Assembly (NCBI RefSeq): GCF_012396365.1
Contig: NZ_JAAXPG010000001.1
Coordinates: 423,149-487,148 of the forward strand
Source of the DNA: Nocardiopsis alborubida
GTDB taxonomy: Bacteria > Actinomycetota > Actinomycetes > Streptosporangiales > Streptosporangiaceae
Direction: 5' to 3'
Length of the DNA stretch: 64,000 nucleotides
In this document: one piece after another, positions 1 to 9,665 of the stretch
Position numbering within the stretch: the first letter of the stretch is position 1
Layout: every line of letters starts with the position of its first letter
Translations under genes and position numbers: made by a program
The notes under the pieces: generated by a model
What the model was told of the DNA's origin: nothing
The model's database searches: none
The model's input: only the letters and a program-made list of their open reading frames with translations

Positions 1-185
1 GGGCAGAAATCCGGGTGTCCCGCGCCACGATATGCTTGCGTGTATCGGTGGTCGCTCCCGCGGTCCTGCGGACGCCCCGGTCCCCACTCGGCCCCTGGGA
101 ATCACGTCGCCCCGGCCTGTGTTGTGAGAGACCCGCCGTGCCCGTCGTGACCGCGCGCCGGGCACAGAGCCTTGGGAGGGGAGAC

Positions 186-887
186 TTGACCGCACACGGG
201 CTGATCGACACCACGGAGATGTACCTCCGTACGGTCTTCGAGCTCGAAGAGGAGGGCATTGTTCCGCTTCGGGCCCGTATCGCCGAACGCCTGCACCAGA
301 GCGGCCCCACGGTGAGCCAGACCGTGGCCCGCATGGAGCGCGACGGCCTGCTGCGGGTGGAGAACGACAGGCACCTGGTCATGACCGCCGAGGGGCGCCG
401 TCTGGCCACCCACGTCATGCGCAAGCACCGGCTCGCCGAACGCCTGCTCGTCGACGTCATCGGACTCCCCTGGGAGGACGTGCACATCGAGGCCTGCCGC
501 TGGGAGCACGTCATCTCCGAGGCCGTGGAGGAGCGCCTGGTCACGCTGCTCAACGCCCCCTCGGTGTGCCCGCACGGCAACCCGATCCCGGGTCTGGACG
601 AGCTGGGCCTGGAGGACTACTCCCCCGAGCCCTTCACCGACGACTCCATCGTCCCGATGATCGACGTCGCCGGCAACAGCGAGACCACGGTCACCGTGCG
701 GCGTATCAGCGAGCAGATCCAGTCGGACGCCGACATCATGCTCACCTTGCGCCGATCCGGGGTACAACCGGGACAGGAAGTGGTCTTGCGAGCCTCTGAC
801 GACGGGGTCCGCGTGATCGACGGTGAGACCGGGGAAACCGAGCTCTCGGCGCTCGTCGCCGGGCACATCTTCGTCGCCAAGCCGTGA
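186..887 (+). CDS. DtxR/IdeR-family metal-dependent transcriptional repressor
   Basis: This is an iron (or manganese) sensing DtxR-type repressor of 233 residues, the usual length for IdeR/DmdR proteins. The N-terminal winged helix starts with the family hallmark [11 protein letters not shown], followed by [21 protein letters not shown] (residues about 27-46), which is the recognition-helix region. A central metal-binding/dimerisation domain with the [10 protein letters not shown] segment follows, then a C-terminal SH3-like domain from about residue 150. I chose the TTG at 186 because GGGAGGGGAG lies directly upstream and family homology begins only there. The reading frame stays open upstream, but that extension has no family similarity. 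By family knowledge it binds DNA when loaded with Fe2+ and represses siderophore and iron-uptake genes. No iron-uptake gene is adjacent. Confidence 0.93.
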   Translation: MTAHGLIDTTEMYLRTVFELEEEGIVPLRARIAERLHQSGPTVSQTVARMERDGLLRVENDRHLVMTAEGRRLATHVMRKHRLAERLLVDVIGLPWEDVHIEACRWEHVISEAVEERLVTLLNAPSVCPHGNPIPGLDELGLEDYSPEPFTDDSIVPMIDVAGNSETTVTVRRISEQIQSDADIMLTLRRSGVQPGQEVVLRASDDGVRVIDGETGETELSALVAGHIFVAKP

Positions 888-1039
888 ACCGTACGGACGC
901 GTTGATTGGTTGCTCATCAGGATTGTCACATTGCGCTGCGGGAACGTTGACGGTGTTGCTACGCTCGCCCCAAGGTGCGGTCGTTCGGGGTACCCGGAGC
1001 GGGCATGTGTGCAGCTCATGACGGCGAGGTGGCGGCTAG

Positions 1040-3337
1040 ATGACACGGTGGGGTGAGCCCTTCCCCAAGGGTGACGCGCTCGCCGCGGCCGCCGTGGCGG
1101 ATCAGGCGCAGATCGCCATCGTCGTCATCGACCGCGCCAGCCTCCTGCGCTACTGGAACCCCTTCGCGCGCGAGCTGTTCGGGTTCGTGGGCGGTCGCGA
1201 CTACGTCGGCCTCTCCCTGCTCGACATCGGTATCCACGAGTCCGACCGCGAGCACGCCTCCCAGCTGGCCCGGCGCGTCCTGCGCGGGGAACCGTGGGAG
1301 GGCACCTTCGCCGTGCTCCGGGGCGACTCGACCTGGATCCACGTGCGGGCCCAGGCCGTGCCCATGCGCGACGAGTCCGGCGAGGTCGACGGCATCACCC
1401 TGATCGCCAGGGAGGCCCTGCGCAGCGGACGGGTGGAGGAGCAGTACGGCCTGCTGGAGCGCATCGGCAGCCGCCTGACCAGCTCGCTGGAGTTCGACTC
1501 CACGGTCAGGGGGGTGGCGGGCATCCTCGTCCCGCAGTTCGCCGACCACTGCTTCATCGACCTCTACGACCGCGACCGCCTGGTCAGACAGGTGTCGGTG
1601 CACGCCGAGGGGTGGACACCCCCGCCGCGCACCTGGTTCGAGGTCGGGGACGAGGTCCGCTACCCCGAACGCCACTTCGTCACCCAGGCCCTGCGCCGCC
1701 TGGAGACGGTGGTCAGCAGCGAGTACCTGTTCGAGAACTCACCCAGCACGCGCTCCGACCAGGTCTCCCGACAGGTCGGCGTCACCTCCGCCATCGCCGC
1801 CCCGCTGCGGGCCCGCGGCGAGGTGCTGGGCGTGCTCACCCTGGCCCTGTCCGGGCTCTCCCCGCGGCAGAAGAGCACCTACGGCGGCTTCGACCGCGAC
1901 CTCGTCGGCGCCATCGCCTCCCGCGTGGCCCTGGCCATCGACAACGCCCGCCTGTTCGAGCAGGAGCGCAGTACCGCCCTGGCCTTCCAGCGCAGCCTGC
2001 TGCCCAGCAGCCTCCCCCGGCTGGACGGGCTGACCGCGGCCCACCGCTACCTGCCCGCGGGGCCGCTGCGCTCCGACGGGTACGGGGTCCAGACCCAGAT
2101 CGGCGGCGACTTCTACGACGCCATCCCGCTCTCCGCCGGACGCGTCGGCCTGGTCATCGGCGACGTCGAGGGCCGCGGACCGCACGCCGCCGCCGTCATG
2201 GGCCAGCTGCGCGCCGCGCTGCGCGCCTTCGCCCAGGCCGACCGCGAACCCGCCGACATCCTGCGCGAACTCGACGAGTGGGTCCGCCAGCTGGGCCAGG
2301 AGGACGAGGAGGGCGGCACCTGGATCCCCAGCGTCAGCTGCCTGTACATGGTCTACGACGCCTGGTCGCGCGAGCTGTCCTACGCCAACGCCGGTCACGC
2401 GCCACCGCTGCTGGTCACCTCCGAGTCGGTGGAGAAGATCGACCTGGAGGTCACCGACCGCATGCTGGGCGTGCGGGCCAAGGGCGGATCCGGCGAGGAC
2501 GTGGTCTACCACCAGGCCAACCTGCGCCTGCCCATCGGCGCCACCCTGGTCCTGTACACCGACGGGCTCGTGGACCGGCGCCCGGCCGGGGGCAGGGCCG
2601 ACCCCGAGCAGGCCTTCGAGCGGCTGTCCGAGCGGGTGGCCGAGGTCGCCGACAAGGACGTGGAGCAGATCGCCGAGGCGGCCGTGCACAGCGTCCCGGG
2701 CGAGCTGGACGACGACACCGCGCTGCTGGTCGTGCGCACCCACTCCGAGGAGCTGGCGCTGCGCGAGGGCTGGTTCCCCTCGGAGGCCTCCACCGTGGGC
2801 GAGGCCCGCCACATGGCGGCCAACACCTTCGACGAGTGGGGGGTGGACCGCGACCAGGCCGAGCTGGCCTGTCTGCTGGTCTCGGAGATCGTCACCAACG
2901 TCGTCATCCACGCCACCCCGCACCCCGTGCACCGCGAGTTCACCGGCGCAGGGGTGCTGGATTCCGAGACCCCGCTCGGCGCGGGGGCCGACGAGTTCGA
3001 CGAGGACTGGACGGACCTGCTGGAGGCGGTGGCCGAGGAGGCCGACGAGCCCGCCGAGGAGGCCGGGGAGAAGGAGTTCCTGCTGCGGCTGCGGCGGGGC
3101 GCGGACACGGTGTGGGTGGAGGTCTTCGACAACGACCTGCGCCTGCCCCGCATCCGCAGCGCCGCCGCCGACGACGAGGGCGGCCGCGGCCTGTACCTGG
3201 TCGAGCAGCTGGCCAGCCGGTGGGGGGCGCGGCCGACCCCCGACGGCAAGGCGGTCTGGTTCGAGATGCCCATGCGCTCGGAGGAGACCGAGGAGCCGGA
3301 GAAGGCCGACGACGGGGAGAAGGCCGGGCAGGACTAG
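1040..3337 (+). CDS. PAS-GAF-PP2C (SpoIIE-type) phosphatase with C-terminal HATPase domain
   Basis: This 765-residue multidomain regulator probably dephosphorylates anti-sigma antagonists (STAS proteins) and also carries an anti-sigma-like kinase domain. Domains in order are PAS (about 12-125), GAF (about 140-310), PP2C/SpoIIE (about 325-570, metal-binding GGDFYDA, GDVEGRG and LDDDTALL), and HATPase_c (about 580-750, N-box SEIVTNVVIHA and G-box EGGRGLYLVEQ). A strongly acidic insert of about 55 residues separates the N-box from the next motif, and the last 20 residues are also acidic. The ATG at 1040 is preceded by GAGGTGG. Such fusions of phosphatase and kinase are common in Streptomyces and relatives. 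The input signal and partner sigma factor are unknown. A hairpin terminator follows. Confidence 0.92.
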   Translation: MTRWGEPFPKGDALAAAAVADQAQIAIVVIDRASLLRYWNPFARELFGFVGGRDYVGLSLLDIGIHESDREHASQLARRVLRGEPWEGTFAVLRGDSTWIHVRAQAVPMRDESGEVDGITLIAREALRSGRVEEQYGLLERIGSRLTSSLEFDSTVRGVAGILVPQFADHCFIDLYDRDRLVRQVSVHAEGWTPPPRTWFEVGDEVRYPERHFVTQALRRLETVVSSEYLFENSPSTRSDQVSRQVGVTSAIAAPLRARGEVLGVLTLALSGLSPRQKSTYGGFDRDLVGAIASRVALAIDNARLFEQERSTALAFQRSLLPSSLPRLDGLTAAHRYLPAGPLRSDGYGVQTQIGGDFYDAIPLSAGRVGLVIGDVEGRGPHAAAVMGQLRAALRAFAQADREPADILRELDEWVRQLGQEDEEGGTWIPSVSCLYMVYDAWSRELSYANAGHAPPLLVTSESVEKIDLEVTDRMLGVRAKGGSGEDVVYHQANLRLPIGATLVLYTDGLVDRRPAGGRADPEQAFERLSERVAEVADKDVEQIAEAAVHSVPGELDDDTALLVVRTHSEELALREGWFPSEASTVGEARHMAANTFDEWGVDRDQAELACLLVSEIVTNVVIHATPHPVHREFTGAGVLDSETPLGAGADEFDEDWTDLLEAVAEEADEPAEEAGEKEFLLRLRRGADTVWVEVFDNDLRLPRIRSAAADDEGGRGLYLVEQLASRWGARPTPDGKAVWFEMPMRSEETEEPEKADDGEKAGQD

Positions 3338-3356
3338 CCTCCCGCCGCCGCCTCCC

Positions 3357-3396
3357 GGCCCGGCGCCGTCGTGGAACCGCCGCGACGCGCCGGGCC
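3357..3396 (+). terminator. hairpin terminator after the PP2C gene
   Basis: Perfect 10-base arms, GGCCCGGCGC and GCGCCGGGCC, lie 20 bases past the stop codon. An additional inner CGTCG/CGACG pairing extends the stem. There is no T-run, as is usual in high-GC actinomycetes. The stretch from 3397 to 3610 holds no gene I can see. It contains a widely spaced inverted pair, GTTCGGGCGCCC at 3455 and its complement at 3561. Confidence 0.6.
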
Positions 3397-3610
3397 CGTC
3401 CGTTCGTCGGGGGCATGCCTGGGGTCTGTTCGCGGCCTCAGCCTGTGGGGGTTGGTTCGGGCGCCCACGGGGTTCTGGAGGTGACGGAGGTGGGACTGCG
3501 AGGAACGAGCCGTCTCACCCGAGGCACCACTGCGCTCCTTCAACCCCATTCCCGTGCTTCGGGCGCCCGAACACGGGCCGAAGCGAAGCGGAGGCCCCCG
3601 AAAGCACTGC

Positions 3611-3778
3611 CTAGCGCCAGGACCAGGCCCACAGCAGCAGGCACAGGAAGACGAAGAAGACCACGATCCCGCTGGTGGTCCACGGGATGTGGACCCGGGG
3701 CCGGAGCTTGCGCACCCCGATCACGAGCAGAACGACCAGCAGGCCCATGACGATGAGGCCGTCCCACGCACCGCTCAT
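3611..3778 (-). CDS. small two-helix membrane protein
   Basis: A 55-residue hypothetical protein with two predicted transmembrane helices. The first is about residues 7-22 (GLIVMGLLVVLLVIGV), then a basic loop RKLRPRVH, and the second is about residues 36-52, ending WAWSWR. The start ATG (complement of 3776-3778) has GGAGCTGGA just upstream, a good ribosome-binding site. It sits 36 bases upstream of the acyl-CoA dehydrogenase stop, on the same strand and downstream of that gene, so it may be co-transcribed with it. No family is recognised. The function is unknown. Confidence 0.6.
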   Translation of the reverse strand: MSGAWDGLIVMGLLVVLLVIGVRKLRPRVHIPWTTSGIVVFFVFLCLLLWAWSWR

Positions 3779-3814
3779 TCCAGCTCCGACCCTTCTGGGG
3801 AGGGGGTTGTGCGG

Positions 3815-4957
3815 TCACAGTCCCAGGCCGCGTCCCACGATCTCCTTCATGATCTCGGTGGTGCCACCGTAGATCGTCTGGACGCGGGTGTCCTGCCAGG
3901 CCCGTGCCACGGGGTATTCCATCATGTACCCGTACCCGCCGTGAAGCTGGAGGCACCGGTCCATGACCTTGTTGCACAGTTCGGTGGTCCACCACTTGGC
4001 CATGGCGGCGTCCTCCACGGTCAGTTCACCACGGTTGAGCAGGCCGATGCCGCGATCCACGTAGGTGCGGGCGATGTCCACCTCGGTGGCCAACTCGGCC
4101 AGGACGAAACGGGTGTTCTGGAAGCGCCCAATCGGGCGTCCGAAGGCGGTCCGCTCCCGGCAGTAGGCGATGGTGTGCTGGAGCACGGCGTCGGCGGAGG
4201 CCACCGCGCAGGTGGCGATGGACAGCCGCTCCTGCGGCAGGTTCTCCATCAGGTGGACGAACCCGCCCCCCTCCCGCCCGATGAGGTTGGCCGCGGGGAC
4301 GCGCACGTCGTCGAAGAACAGCTCGGCGGTGTCCTGCGCCCTCATGCCGATCTTGTCGAGGTTGCGGCCCCGGGTGAACCCGGGGGCGCCGCGCTCCACC
4401 GCGATCAGCGAGAAGCCCTGCGCGCCCGCCTCGGGGTCGGTCCGGGCGACCACGACCACCAGGTCGGCGTTGACGCCGTTGGTGATGAAGGTCTTGGAGC
4501 CGTTGAGGACGTACTCGTCGCCGTCGCGCACCGCCGATGTGGTGATGCCCTGGAGGTCGCTGCCCGCCCCGGGCTCGGTCATGGCGATGGCGGTGATCAG
4601 CTCGCCGCTGGCGAACCCCGGCAGCCAGCGCCTCTTCTGCTCCTCGTCGGTCAGATCGACCATGTACGGGGCCATGACGTCGTTCTGGAGCGTGACGCCC
4701 AGGCCGCTGGCGTGGGCCCGGCAGATCTCCTCGTTGACGATGGTGTTGTAGCGGAAGTCCCTCAGCCCGGTGCCGCCGTACTCCTCGGGCACGCCGTGGC
4801 CGAGCAGGCCGACCTCGCCCGCCCTGGTCCACACCTCGCGGGGCACGATGCCGTCCTTCTCCCACTCTGGGTGGTGGGGTGTGACCTCGCGCTTGAGGAA
4901 CTCGGCCACCGATGTGCGGAAGAGGTCCTGGTCGGCGTCGAAGAGTTCCCGCTTCAT
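3815..4957 (-). CDS. acyl-CoA dehydrogenase
   Basis: This 380-residue FAD enzyme catalyses alpha,beta-dehydrogenation of an acyl-CoA, the first step of beta-oxidation or a branched-chain variant. It has the full three-domain fold. The family signature AMTEPGAGSDLQG is at about residue 125, the middle beta domain includes NGSKTFITNG, and the C-terminal signature runs LHGGYGYMMEYP to IYGGTTEIMKEIV. Start MKRELFDADQDLF is at the ATG at 4957, with CGGAGCAG upstream. The open frame extends further upstream but only through low-complexity DNA. It diverges from the MFS gene at 5300. The operator-like dyad at 5116-5134 is shared with the thiolase at 9666, so both are likely controlled by one regulator. 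The chain-length preference cannot be told from sequence. Confidence 0.93.
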   Translation of the reverse strand: MKRELFDADQDLFRTSVAEFLKREVTPHHPEWEKDGIVPREVWTRAGEVGLLGHGVPEEYGGTGLRDFRYNTIVNEEICRAHASGLGVTLQNDVMAPYMVDLTDEEQKRRWLPGFASGELITAIAMTEPGAGSDLQGITTSAVRDGDEYVLNGSKTFITNGVNADLVVVVARTDPEAGAQGFSLIAVERGAPGFTRGRNLDKIGMRAQDTAELFFDDVRVPAANLIGREGGGFVHLMENLPQERLSIATCAVASADAVLQHTIAYCRERTAFGRPIGRFQNTRFVLAELATEVDIARTYVDRGIGLLNRGELTVEDAAMAKWWTTELCNKVMDRCLQLHGGYGYMMEYPVARAWQDTRVQTIYGGTTEIMKEIVGRGLGL

Positions 4958-5099
4958 GCTCTGCTCCGGGGTGTCGGGGTGCTGGGGTCTTGTGTCGGGG
5001 TGTCGGGGGTGCCGAGTTGTTTGGGGTCGTGGGGCCTGGGGTCGTGGGGCCTGGGGCCTGGGGCCTGGGGCGTCGGGATGCTGAGGTGTCGGGGTTTCC
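4958..5099. repeat. GT/GC-rich low-complexity leader with short tandem repeats
   Basis: The presumed 5' leader of the acyl-CoA dehydrogenase is built of short degenerate repeats. One block has units around GTGTCGGGG. A second (about 5028-5075) repeats TGGGGCCTGGGG and GTCGTGGGGCC. It is strongly strand-asymmetric (G on the plus strand, so C in the dehydrogenase mRNA). It is probably slippage-generated and could vary between strains. No gene is seen here. Confidence 0.7.
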
Positions 5100-5115
5100 T
5101 GCGTGACGCCACAGT

Positions 5116-5134
5116 AACCGAGCAAGATTCGGTT
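5116..5134. promoter_or_regulatory. operator-like dyad AACCGAG-N5-TTCGGTT
   Basis: A 7-5-7 inverted repeat with one mismatch lies between the divergent acyl-CoA dehydrogenase (minus) and MFS transporter (plus). A perfect copy, AACCGAA-N5-TTCGGTT, precedes the thiolase at 9615-9633. The size and symmetry suit a TetR-family dimer. No TetR gene is in the window. Confidence 0.55.
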
Positions 5135-5299
5135 TTGAAGGGGACAGTCCAAGCCCGAGCAAAGTTCCCGTGCCCGTGGTACCCGAGTCGGCGGTTCCCG
5201 CGGGGCCCGGGCGCGACGGCTTCCTAGGGTGGCGGCAGCGGAGCCGGTAGCCGAGGGGCAGGGCCGCCCGCGGCCCGGCCGGAGGAGGGGATGAGGGCC

Positions 5300-7330
5300 A
5301 TGGCCCAGCACGCGGTCGGGCGACGGGAGCGACGGGAGCACCGGGGCGGCAGGATCGCGCTGATCATGAGCGCGCTGATGCTCACCGTGCTGCTGTCGGC
5401 CCTGGACCAGACGATCGTGTCCACCGCGCTGCCCACGATCGTGTCCGAACTCGGCGGACTCAACCACCTGTCGTGGGTGATCACCGCCTACCTGCTCGCG
5501 GTCACGGCCGTCACCCCGCTGTGGGGCAAACTCGGCGACCAGTTCGGCCGCAAGCAGCTCTTCCTCATCTGCATCGCCGTCTTCCTGGTCGGCTCGGCCC
5601 TGTGCGGGACCGCCCAGGACATGCTCCAGCTCATCCTCTTCCGCGGGCTCCAGGGCGTCGGCGGCGGAGGGCTGATGGTGCTGGCCTCCGCCATCATCGG
5701 CGACGTCGTCTCGCCCCGCGAGCGCGGCAAGTACCAGGGGCTGTTCGGCGCGGTCTTCGGAATCTCCAGCGTGGCGGGTCCGCTGCTCGGCGGGCTGTTC
5801 GTCGACCACCTGTCCTGGCGGTGGGTGTTCTACGTCAACCTGCCGCTGGGGGTCCTGGCCTTCGCCACGGTGCTCGCGGTGCTGCCCCGCCGCCAGCCGA
5901 CCGGCCGCCAGAGCATCGACTACTTCGGGATCGTGCTGCTGGCCGCCACCGCGATCTGCCTGACGCTGGTGGCCTCCTGGGGCGGCAGCCTCTACCCGTG
6001 GACGTCGCCGCAGGTCCTCGGGCTCGGCTTCGCGGCCGTGGTGCTCGGTGTGGGCTGGTGGCTGTCCGCGCGGCGGGCACCGGACCCGGTCATGCCGCTC
6101 AGCCTGTTCCGCGACCCGACCATCGTGGTGGCCATGGCGATCGGCTTCTGCGTGGGCTTCGCGATGATGGGGTCGATGGCCTTCCTGCCGCTGTTCCTGC
6201 AGATCGTGCACGGCCTGTCGCCCACGGCCTCGGGGCTGCACCTGCTGCCGATGGTGCTGGGCCTGTTCCTGACCTCGATCACCAGCGGGCGCCTGGTCAC
6301 CCGCACCGGTCACTACAAGATCTACCCGGTGCTGGGGATGGCGGTGACCTCCCTCGGCCTGTTTCTGCTCTCGCGGTTGGGCCCGGAGAGCTCGATGCCG
6401 CAGATGGGGCTCTACTTCTTCGTTCTCGGCGTGGGGCTGGGCCTGGTGATGCAGGTGGTGGTCGTGGTGGTGCAGAACGCCGCCAGTTACGCGAACCTGG
6501 GGGTGGCCACCTCTGCGGCGACGTTCTTCCGGTCCATCGGGGGGTCGTTCGGCACGGCGGTGTTCGGCGCCGTCTTCTCCGGGCAGCTGGCGGCCAACCT
6601 GGCCGAGCGGGCCGCACAGATCCAGCTGCCCCCCGGGGTGGACCCCGCGGCGCTGGAGAGCGACCCGCGCAGCCTGGACCAGCTGACCCCGCAGGCGCAG
6701 GCGTCCTTCCTCCAGGCCTACGCGGACGCCGTGGACACCGTCTTCCTGTGCGCGGTCCCGGTCGCCCTGGCCGGGTTCGTGCTGGCGCTGTTCCTGCGGC
6801 AGGTCCCGCTGCGCACCACCATCGACTCCCCGGACCTGGACGAGTCCATCCCGCCCGTGGCCGCCGCGAGCCGCAGCGCCATCGCGCACGTGGAGAAGGA
6901 GGTGTTCCGGGCCTGCGGCCGGGAGGGCGCCGACGAGATGTACGGGCGCCTGCGCGAGGCGGCGGGTCTGGAGGTCTCGCCGCGCGCGTGCTGGGTGCTC
7001 AGCCACCTGGGCGTGACCGGGCCGCTGGCGCCCGGGGAGCTGGTGGAGATGTCGGGGCTGCCCGCCGAGTACTGGGCGCCGGTTCACCAGGAACTGGTCG
7101 AGGCGGGCTACCTGGCCGGTGGGGGAGAACCCTGGGAGCTCAGTCGGCGCGGCGCGTCCGCCGCCCGCAGGATGTTCGAGGCCCAGCGCACCGCGCTGCG
7201 CTCGCTGCTGGCCGACTACGGGCCCGAGGAGCATCCGGAGGTGGTGGCCGTCCTGGAGCGGATCACCACGGACACCCTGGGGGACGAGGGGGACGCCGCG
7301 CACCTGGACCGCGGGGCGCACCGGGCTTGA
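5300..7330 (+). CDS. MFS drug-exporter (DHA2/EmrB type) with C-terminal MarR-like domain
   Basis: This is a 14-helix proton-driven multidrug exporter of 676 residues. It carries the DHA2 motifs [14 protein letters not shown] in helix 1, [11 protein letters not shown] (motif A) after helix 2, and the motif C-like [14 protein letters not shown]. The last about 160 residues, beginning near [11 protein letters not shown], are soluble and resemble a MarR/PadR winged helix ([24 protein letters not shown] and LVEAGYLAG). The membrane transporter is therefore joined to a putative sensory or DNA-binding-like module. I prefer the ATG at 5300 to 5291 because GGAGGAGGGG then sits at normal spacing. The substrate is unknown. 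The fusion could sense substrate or may simply be a degenerate regulatory domain. Confidence 0.88.
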   Translation: MAQHAVGRRERREHRGGRIALIMSALMLTVLLSALDQTIVSTALPTIVSELGGLNHLSWVITAYLLAVTAVTPLWGKLGDQFGRKQLFLICIAVFLVGSALCGTAQDMLQLILFRGLQGVGGGGLMVLASAIIGDVVSPRERGKYQGLFGAVFGISSVAGPLLGGLFVDHLSWRWVFYVNLPLGVLAFATVLAVLPRRQPTGRQSIDYFGIVLLAATAICLTLVASWGGSLYPWTSPQVLGLGFAAVVLGVGWWLSARRAPDPVMPLSLFRDPTIVVAMAIGFCVGFAMMGSMAFLPLFLQIVHGLSPTASGLHLLPMVLGLFLTSITSGRLVTRTGHYKIYPVLGMAVTSLGLFLLSRLGPESSMPQMGLYFFVLGVGLGLVMQVVVVVVQNAASYANLGVATSAATFFRSIGGSFGTAVFGAVFSGQLAANLAERAAQIQLPPGVDPAALESDPRSLDQLTPQAQASFLQAYADAVDTVFLCAVPVALAGFVLALFLRQVPLRTTIDSPDLDESIPPVAAASRSAIAHVEKEVFRACGREGADEMYGRLREAAGLEVSPRACWVLSHLGVTGPLAPGELVEMSGLPAEYWAPVHQELVEAGYLAGGGEPWELSRRGASAARRMFEAQRTALRSLLADYGPEEHPEVVAVLERITTDTLGDEGDAAHLDRGAHRA

Positions 7331-8193
7331 GTGCGTCGGGTTCGGGGGGCGTCGCATCCTGCGCGAGCACGGACTCGTGCGTGGGCCCGGTGACGAGGAG
7401 TACCCCCGATTCCGCCAAGGCAAGGGACGGGTGTGCGGGGGAGTGGGTGGACGGGTGAGTGAGTGAGAGGTGTCTGGGGCGTGGATGTGCGGGTGTCTGG
7501 GACTTGGGCGTGCGGACGTACGAGGCGTGCGGGCATGCGGGTGTGGTGGGGGACTGGTGGGCCGGTGGGTGAGGGCGAAGAGGTTGGTTTTCCACAGGTG
7601 GTGGTTGGGGGTGTCCCGGGGAGGGGCGGGGATGGTTTCCTGGAAATAGGGGGGATCCCACCCCTGTACGTTTCGGCGTGCCCTCAATCGACCGACAGTA
7701 GGAAAAGACCAAGGAATTAAGGGGCAGGGAGGGGCCGCCATCAGGTCTCTCCCCTACGCTGCTCTTGACGGGGGTTGCTGGCGGCAACGAAAGCGCACCC
7801 GCTGCCGCGAAGTGAAATGGACTCCGATAAACGGTAGTCGTCCAGTGGGGGGTTGGGCGCCCAGCGAAAAGCGGCACCAAAGGCAGGAGCGACTGGCCCA
7901 GGGCGACCAACGCCCGGGGTTCGGGGACGGCCGGGGTCAGCGACGGTGGCGCCAACGGCAGGCGGATCCTCCAGCCTCGGATGGCGTCTTTGGCCCCTGT
8001 GGTCGGGGGTCGGCGGCGATGGCACCCACGGCGAGTGATCATTTCTCCCGCGCCCTTTCTGGCGCCTTACGGTTTGTCCCCATTGTGGCTTATCAATGAA
8101 GGACACGCCTCCCGCGAGAGAAAGCCGGAAGGGCGGGTAATTCGGTGCTGTGAATTCTGGCGCAATGGCTGCTGTTGGCTTATAATAAGAGGT
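7331..8193. other. 863-base region without a convincing gene
   Basis: The first part (about 7420-7570) is GT-rich low complexity, with GAGTGAGTGAG and repeated GTGCGGG(T) units. The rest has scattered open frames on both strands, but none has a ribosome-binding site, codon bias or recognisable protein. From about 8050 the composition becomes noticeably more AT-rich up to the promoter at 8181. I see no gene here. It may be decayed sequence around the neighbouring HNH element. Confidence 0.55.
8181..8186 (+). promoter_or_regulatory. consensus -10 box TATAAT ahead of the HNH gene
   Basis: A perfect TATAAT is rare in such GC-rich DNA. Its last base is 8 bases before the ATG at 8194, so the transcript would start at or next to the start codon (leaderless). 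Alternatively AAGAGG (8187-8192) serves the in-frame ATG at 8200. No good -35 element is visible. Confidence 0.45.
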
Positions 8194-9534
8194 ATGGAGA
8201 TGATGCTTGCAGTGCCCGACGCGGCCTCCGGGGTTTGTTCCCCGGCGGTGGCCGCGCTGGCCGGTGCGCGCGAGATCATCGACCAGGCGTGGGATGCCGA
8301 AGTGCCGCCCGGGGCCGATGAGGCTGCTGCGGAGGAGATCGCGGCGCTGTGGGCTCAGTTGGACCAGCTTCGCTACCGGGCGCTGGTGCGGATGGCGCGT
8401 TTGTACGCGCGCGGTGAGGTGGCCCGCTACAGCGGCTATTCGACCCTGGACAAGTGGATCACTCACCAGTGCAAGGTGCCGACTGGTCAGGCCAAGGATT
8501 TGGCCCGTCTGGCCCAGCACGTGCACGAGGAGACCCTGCCCGCCACCGCCGAGGCGGTAGGGGAGGGCACTCTGGCGCTGGGTGAGGCGGTCGCGATTGC
8601 CAAGGTCACCGACAAAGCCGTCCAGACCCGGGATGAGGACCACTTCCCCGATGAGGGGGAGTATCGGCAGGGGTTTGAGTCGGCGTTGGTGGCGGCGAAG
8701 GCGGAGCGTCCTGCGTTGTCGGTCAACCAGCTCCAGTCGGTGGCCCGTCAGGTCGCTTATCGCCTGGATCCGCACCGGTTGGACCGTGACCATGAGGCCG
8801 CCCACGCCGGGCGTGGTCTGGTCGTGCATGACACGTTCCAGGGCAGCTACCAACTCCAGGCCTGGGGCGGGGCCGGAGACGCGCTGATCGTGCGCGCCGC
8901 TATCGACACCTTCACCACCCCACCCGGCGAGGGTGACACCCGTAGCCGGTCTCAGCGCGAGCACGACGCGCTCATCGCGGCACTGCGTTTTGCCACCACC
9001 CACACCGGGTGCGACAACACCCCTGCCCCGTTGGCGCAGATCCGCATCCTGGTGCCCGTGGAGACCTACCTGGACGCCGAAGGCTAGGAAACCCCAGCTC
9101 TGGACGAGAACGGCCGGGTAATCCCCGTCAGGCTGGTACACGAACTGGCTGGGGACTCCGAGGTGGTGCGGATGCTCACCGCACCCCCCACCGGACACGT
9201 GCTGGACGTGGCCCCCAGCCGCCGCCTGGCCTCCGCCCGACAGCGCGCAGCAGCTTTCCATGGGCACGCCACGTGTGCGCACCCGGGAGGGTGCGAGGTG
9301 CCGATCACCTGGTGCCAGGCCGACCACATCACCTCCTTCTCCCAGGGAGGACGCACCGAGGTCGCGAACCTGCAACCACTATGCGGCCCCCACAACCGGG
9401 CCAAGTACCAACGCGAAACACGAGAACACCAGCAACAACACCGGGTACGCAACGGCCACCAGAACCACCCACGCCACCAAGGCAGCCCAGGGCGGGGACA
9501 CCCGCCCGAACCCCACCCACCACCCCGGGGGTGA
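8194..9534 (+). pseudogene. DUF222-HNH endonuclease (13E12-type) interrupted by in-frame amber codon
   Basis: One continuous reading frame encodes a DUF222 domain (about residues 20-290) and then a C-terminal HNH nuclease. It is broken only by a TAG at 9085-9087 (codon 298 of about 446). After the TAG the same frame continues with typical family sequence (NGRVIPVRLVHELAGDSEVVR) into a zinc-type HNH motif, CAHPGGC ... ADHITSFSQGG ... NLQPLCGPHNRAK. Translation stopping at the TAG would give a 297-residue protein without the nuclease. Such genes are repetitive mobile-like elements in actinobacteria. The TAG could be a recent nonsense mutation, a sequencing error, or a read-through site. The conserved downstream frame argues for a recent event. 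The tail is rich in Pro, His and Gln. Confidence 0.8.
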
Positions 9535-9614
9535 CCCCCTGCCCTCCGCCATCCGTTCGTGGACGACCCAGGTGAGCCCCCGTTGATGGGGGCGGGGGCT
9601 TGCCGGATCCGAGA

Positions 9615-9633
9615 AACCGAATACAGTTCGGTT
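9615..9633. promoter_or_regulatory. operator-like dyad AACCGAA-N5-TTCGGTT before thiolase
   Basis: A perfect 7-5-7 inverted repeat is centred about 42 bases upstream of the thiolase start. It matches the copy ahead of the acyl-CoA dehydrogenase (5116-5134) in 13 of 14 arm bases, with the same spacer length. It is a likely repressor site linking the two beta-oxidation genes. Confidence 0.6.
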
Positions 9634-9665
9634 CGTAACCGTCATCCAGGCCCTTGGAGGACCCC

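Noticed and set aside
3455..3572. tRNA-like GGTTCG segment with inverted repeat
   Set aside because: No cloverleaf could be built. Only a widely spaced GTTCGGGCGCCC inverted pair is present.
7420..7570. Possible CRISPR-like or tandem array
   Set aside because: Units are short, degenerate and without unique spacers. It is simple low-complexity sequence.
7981..8193. N-terminal extension of the DUF222-HNH gene
   Set aside because: The extension lacks family similarity, and the TATAAT promoter at 8181 lies inside it.
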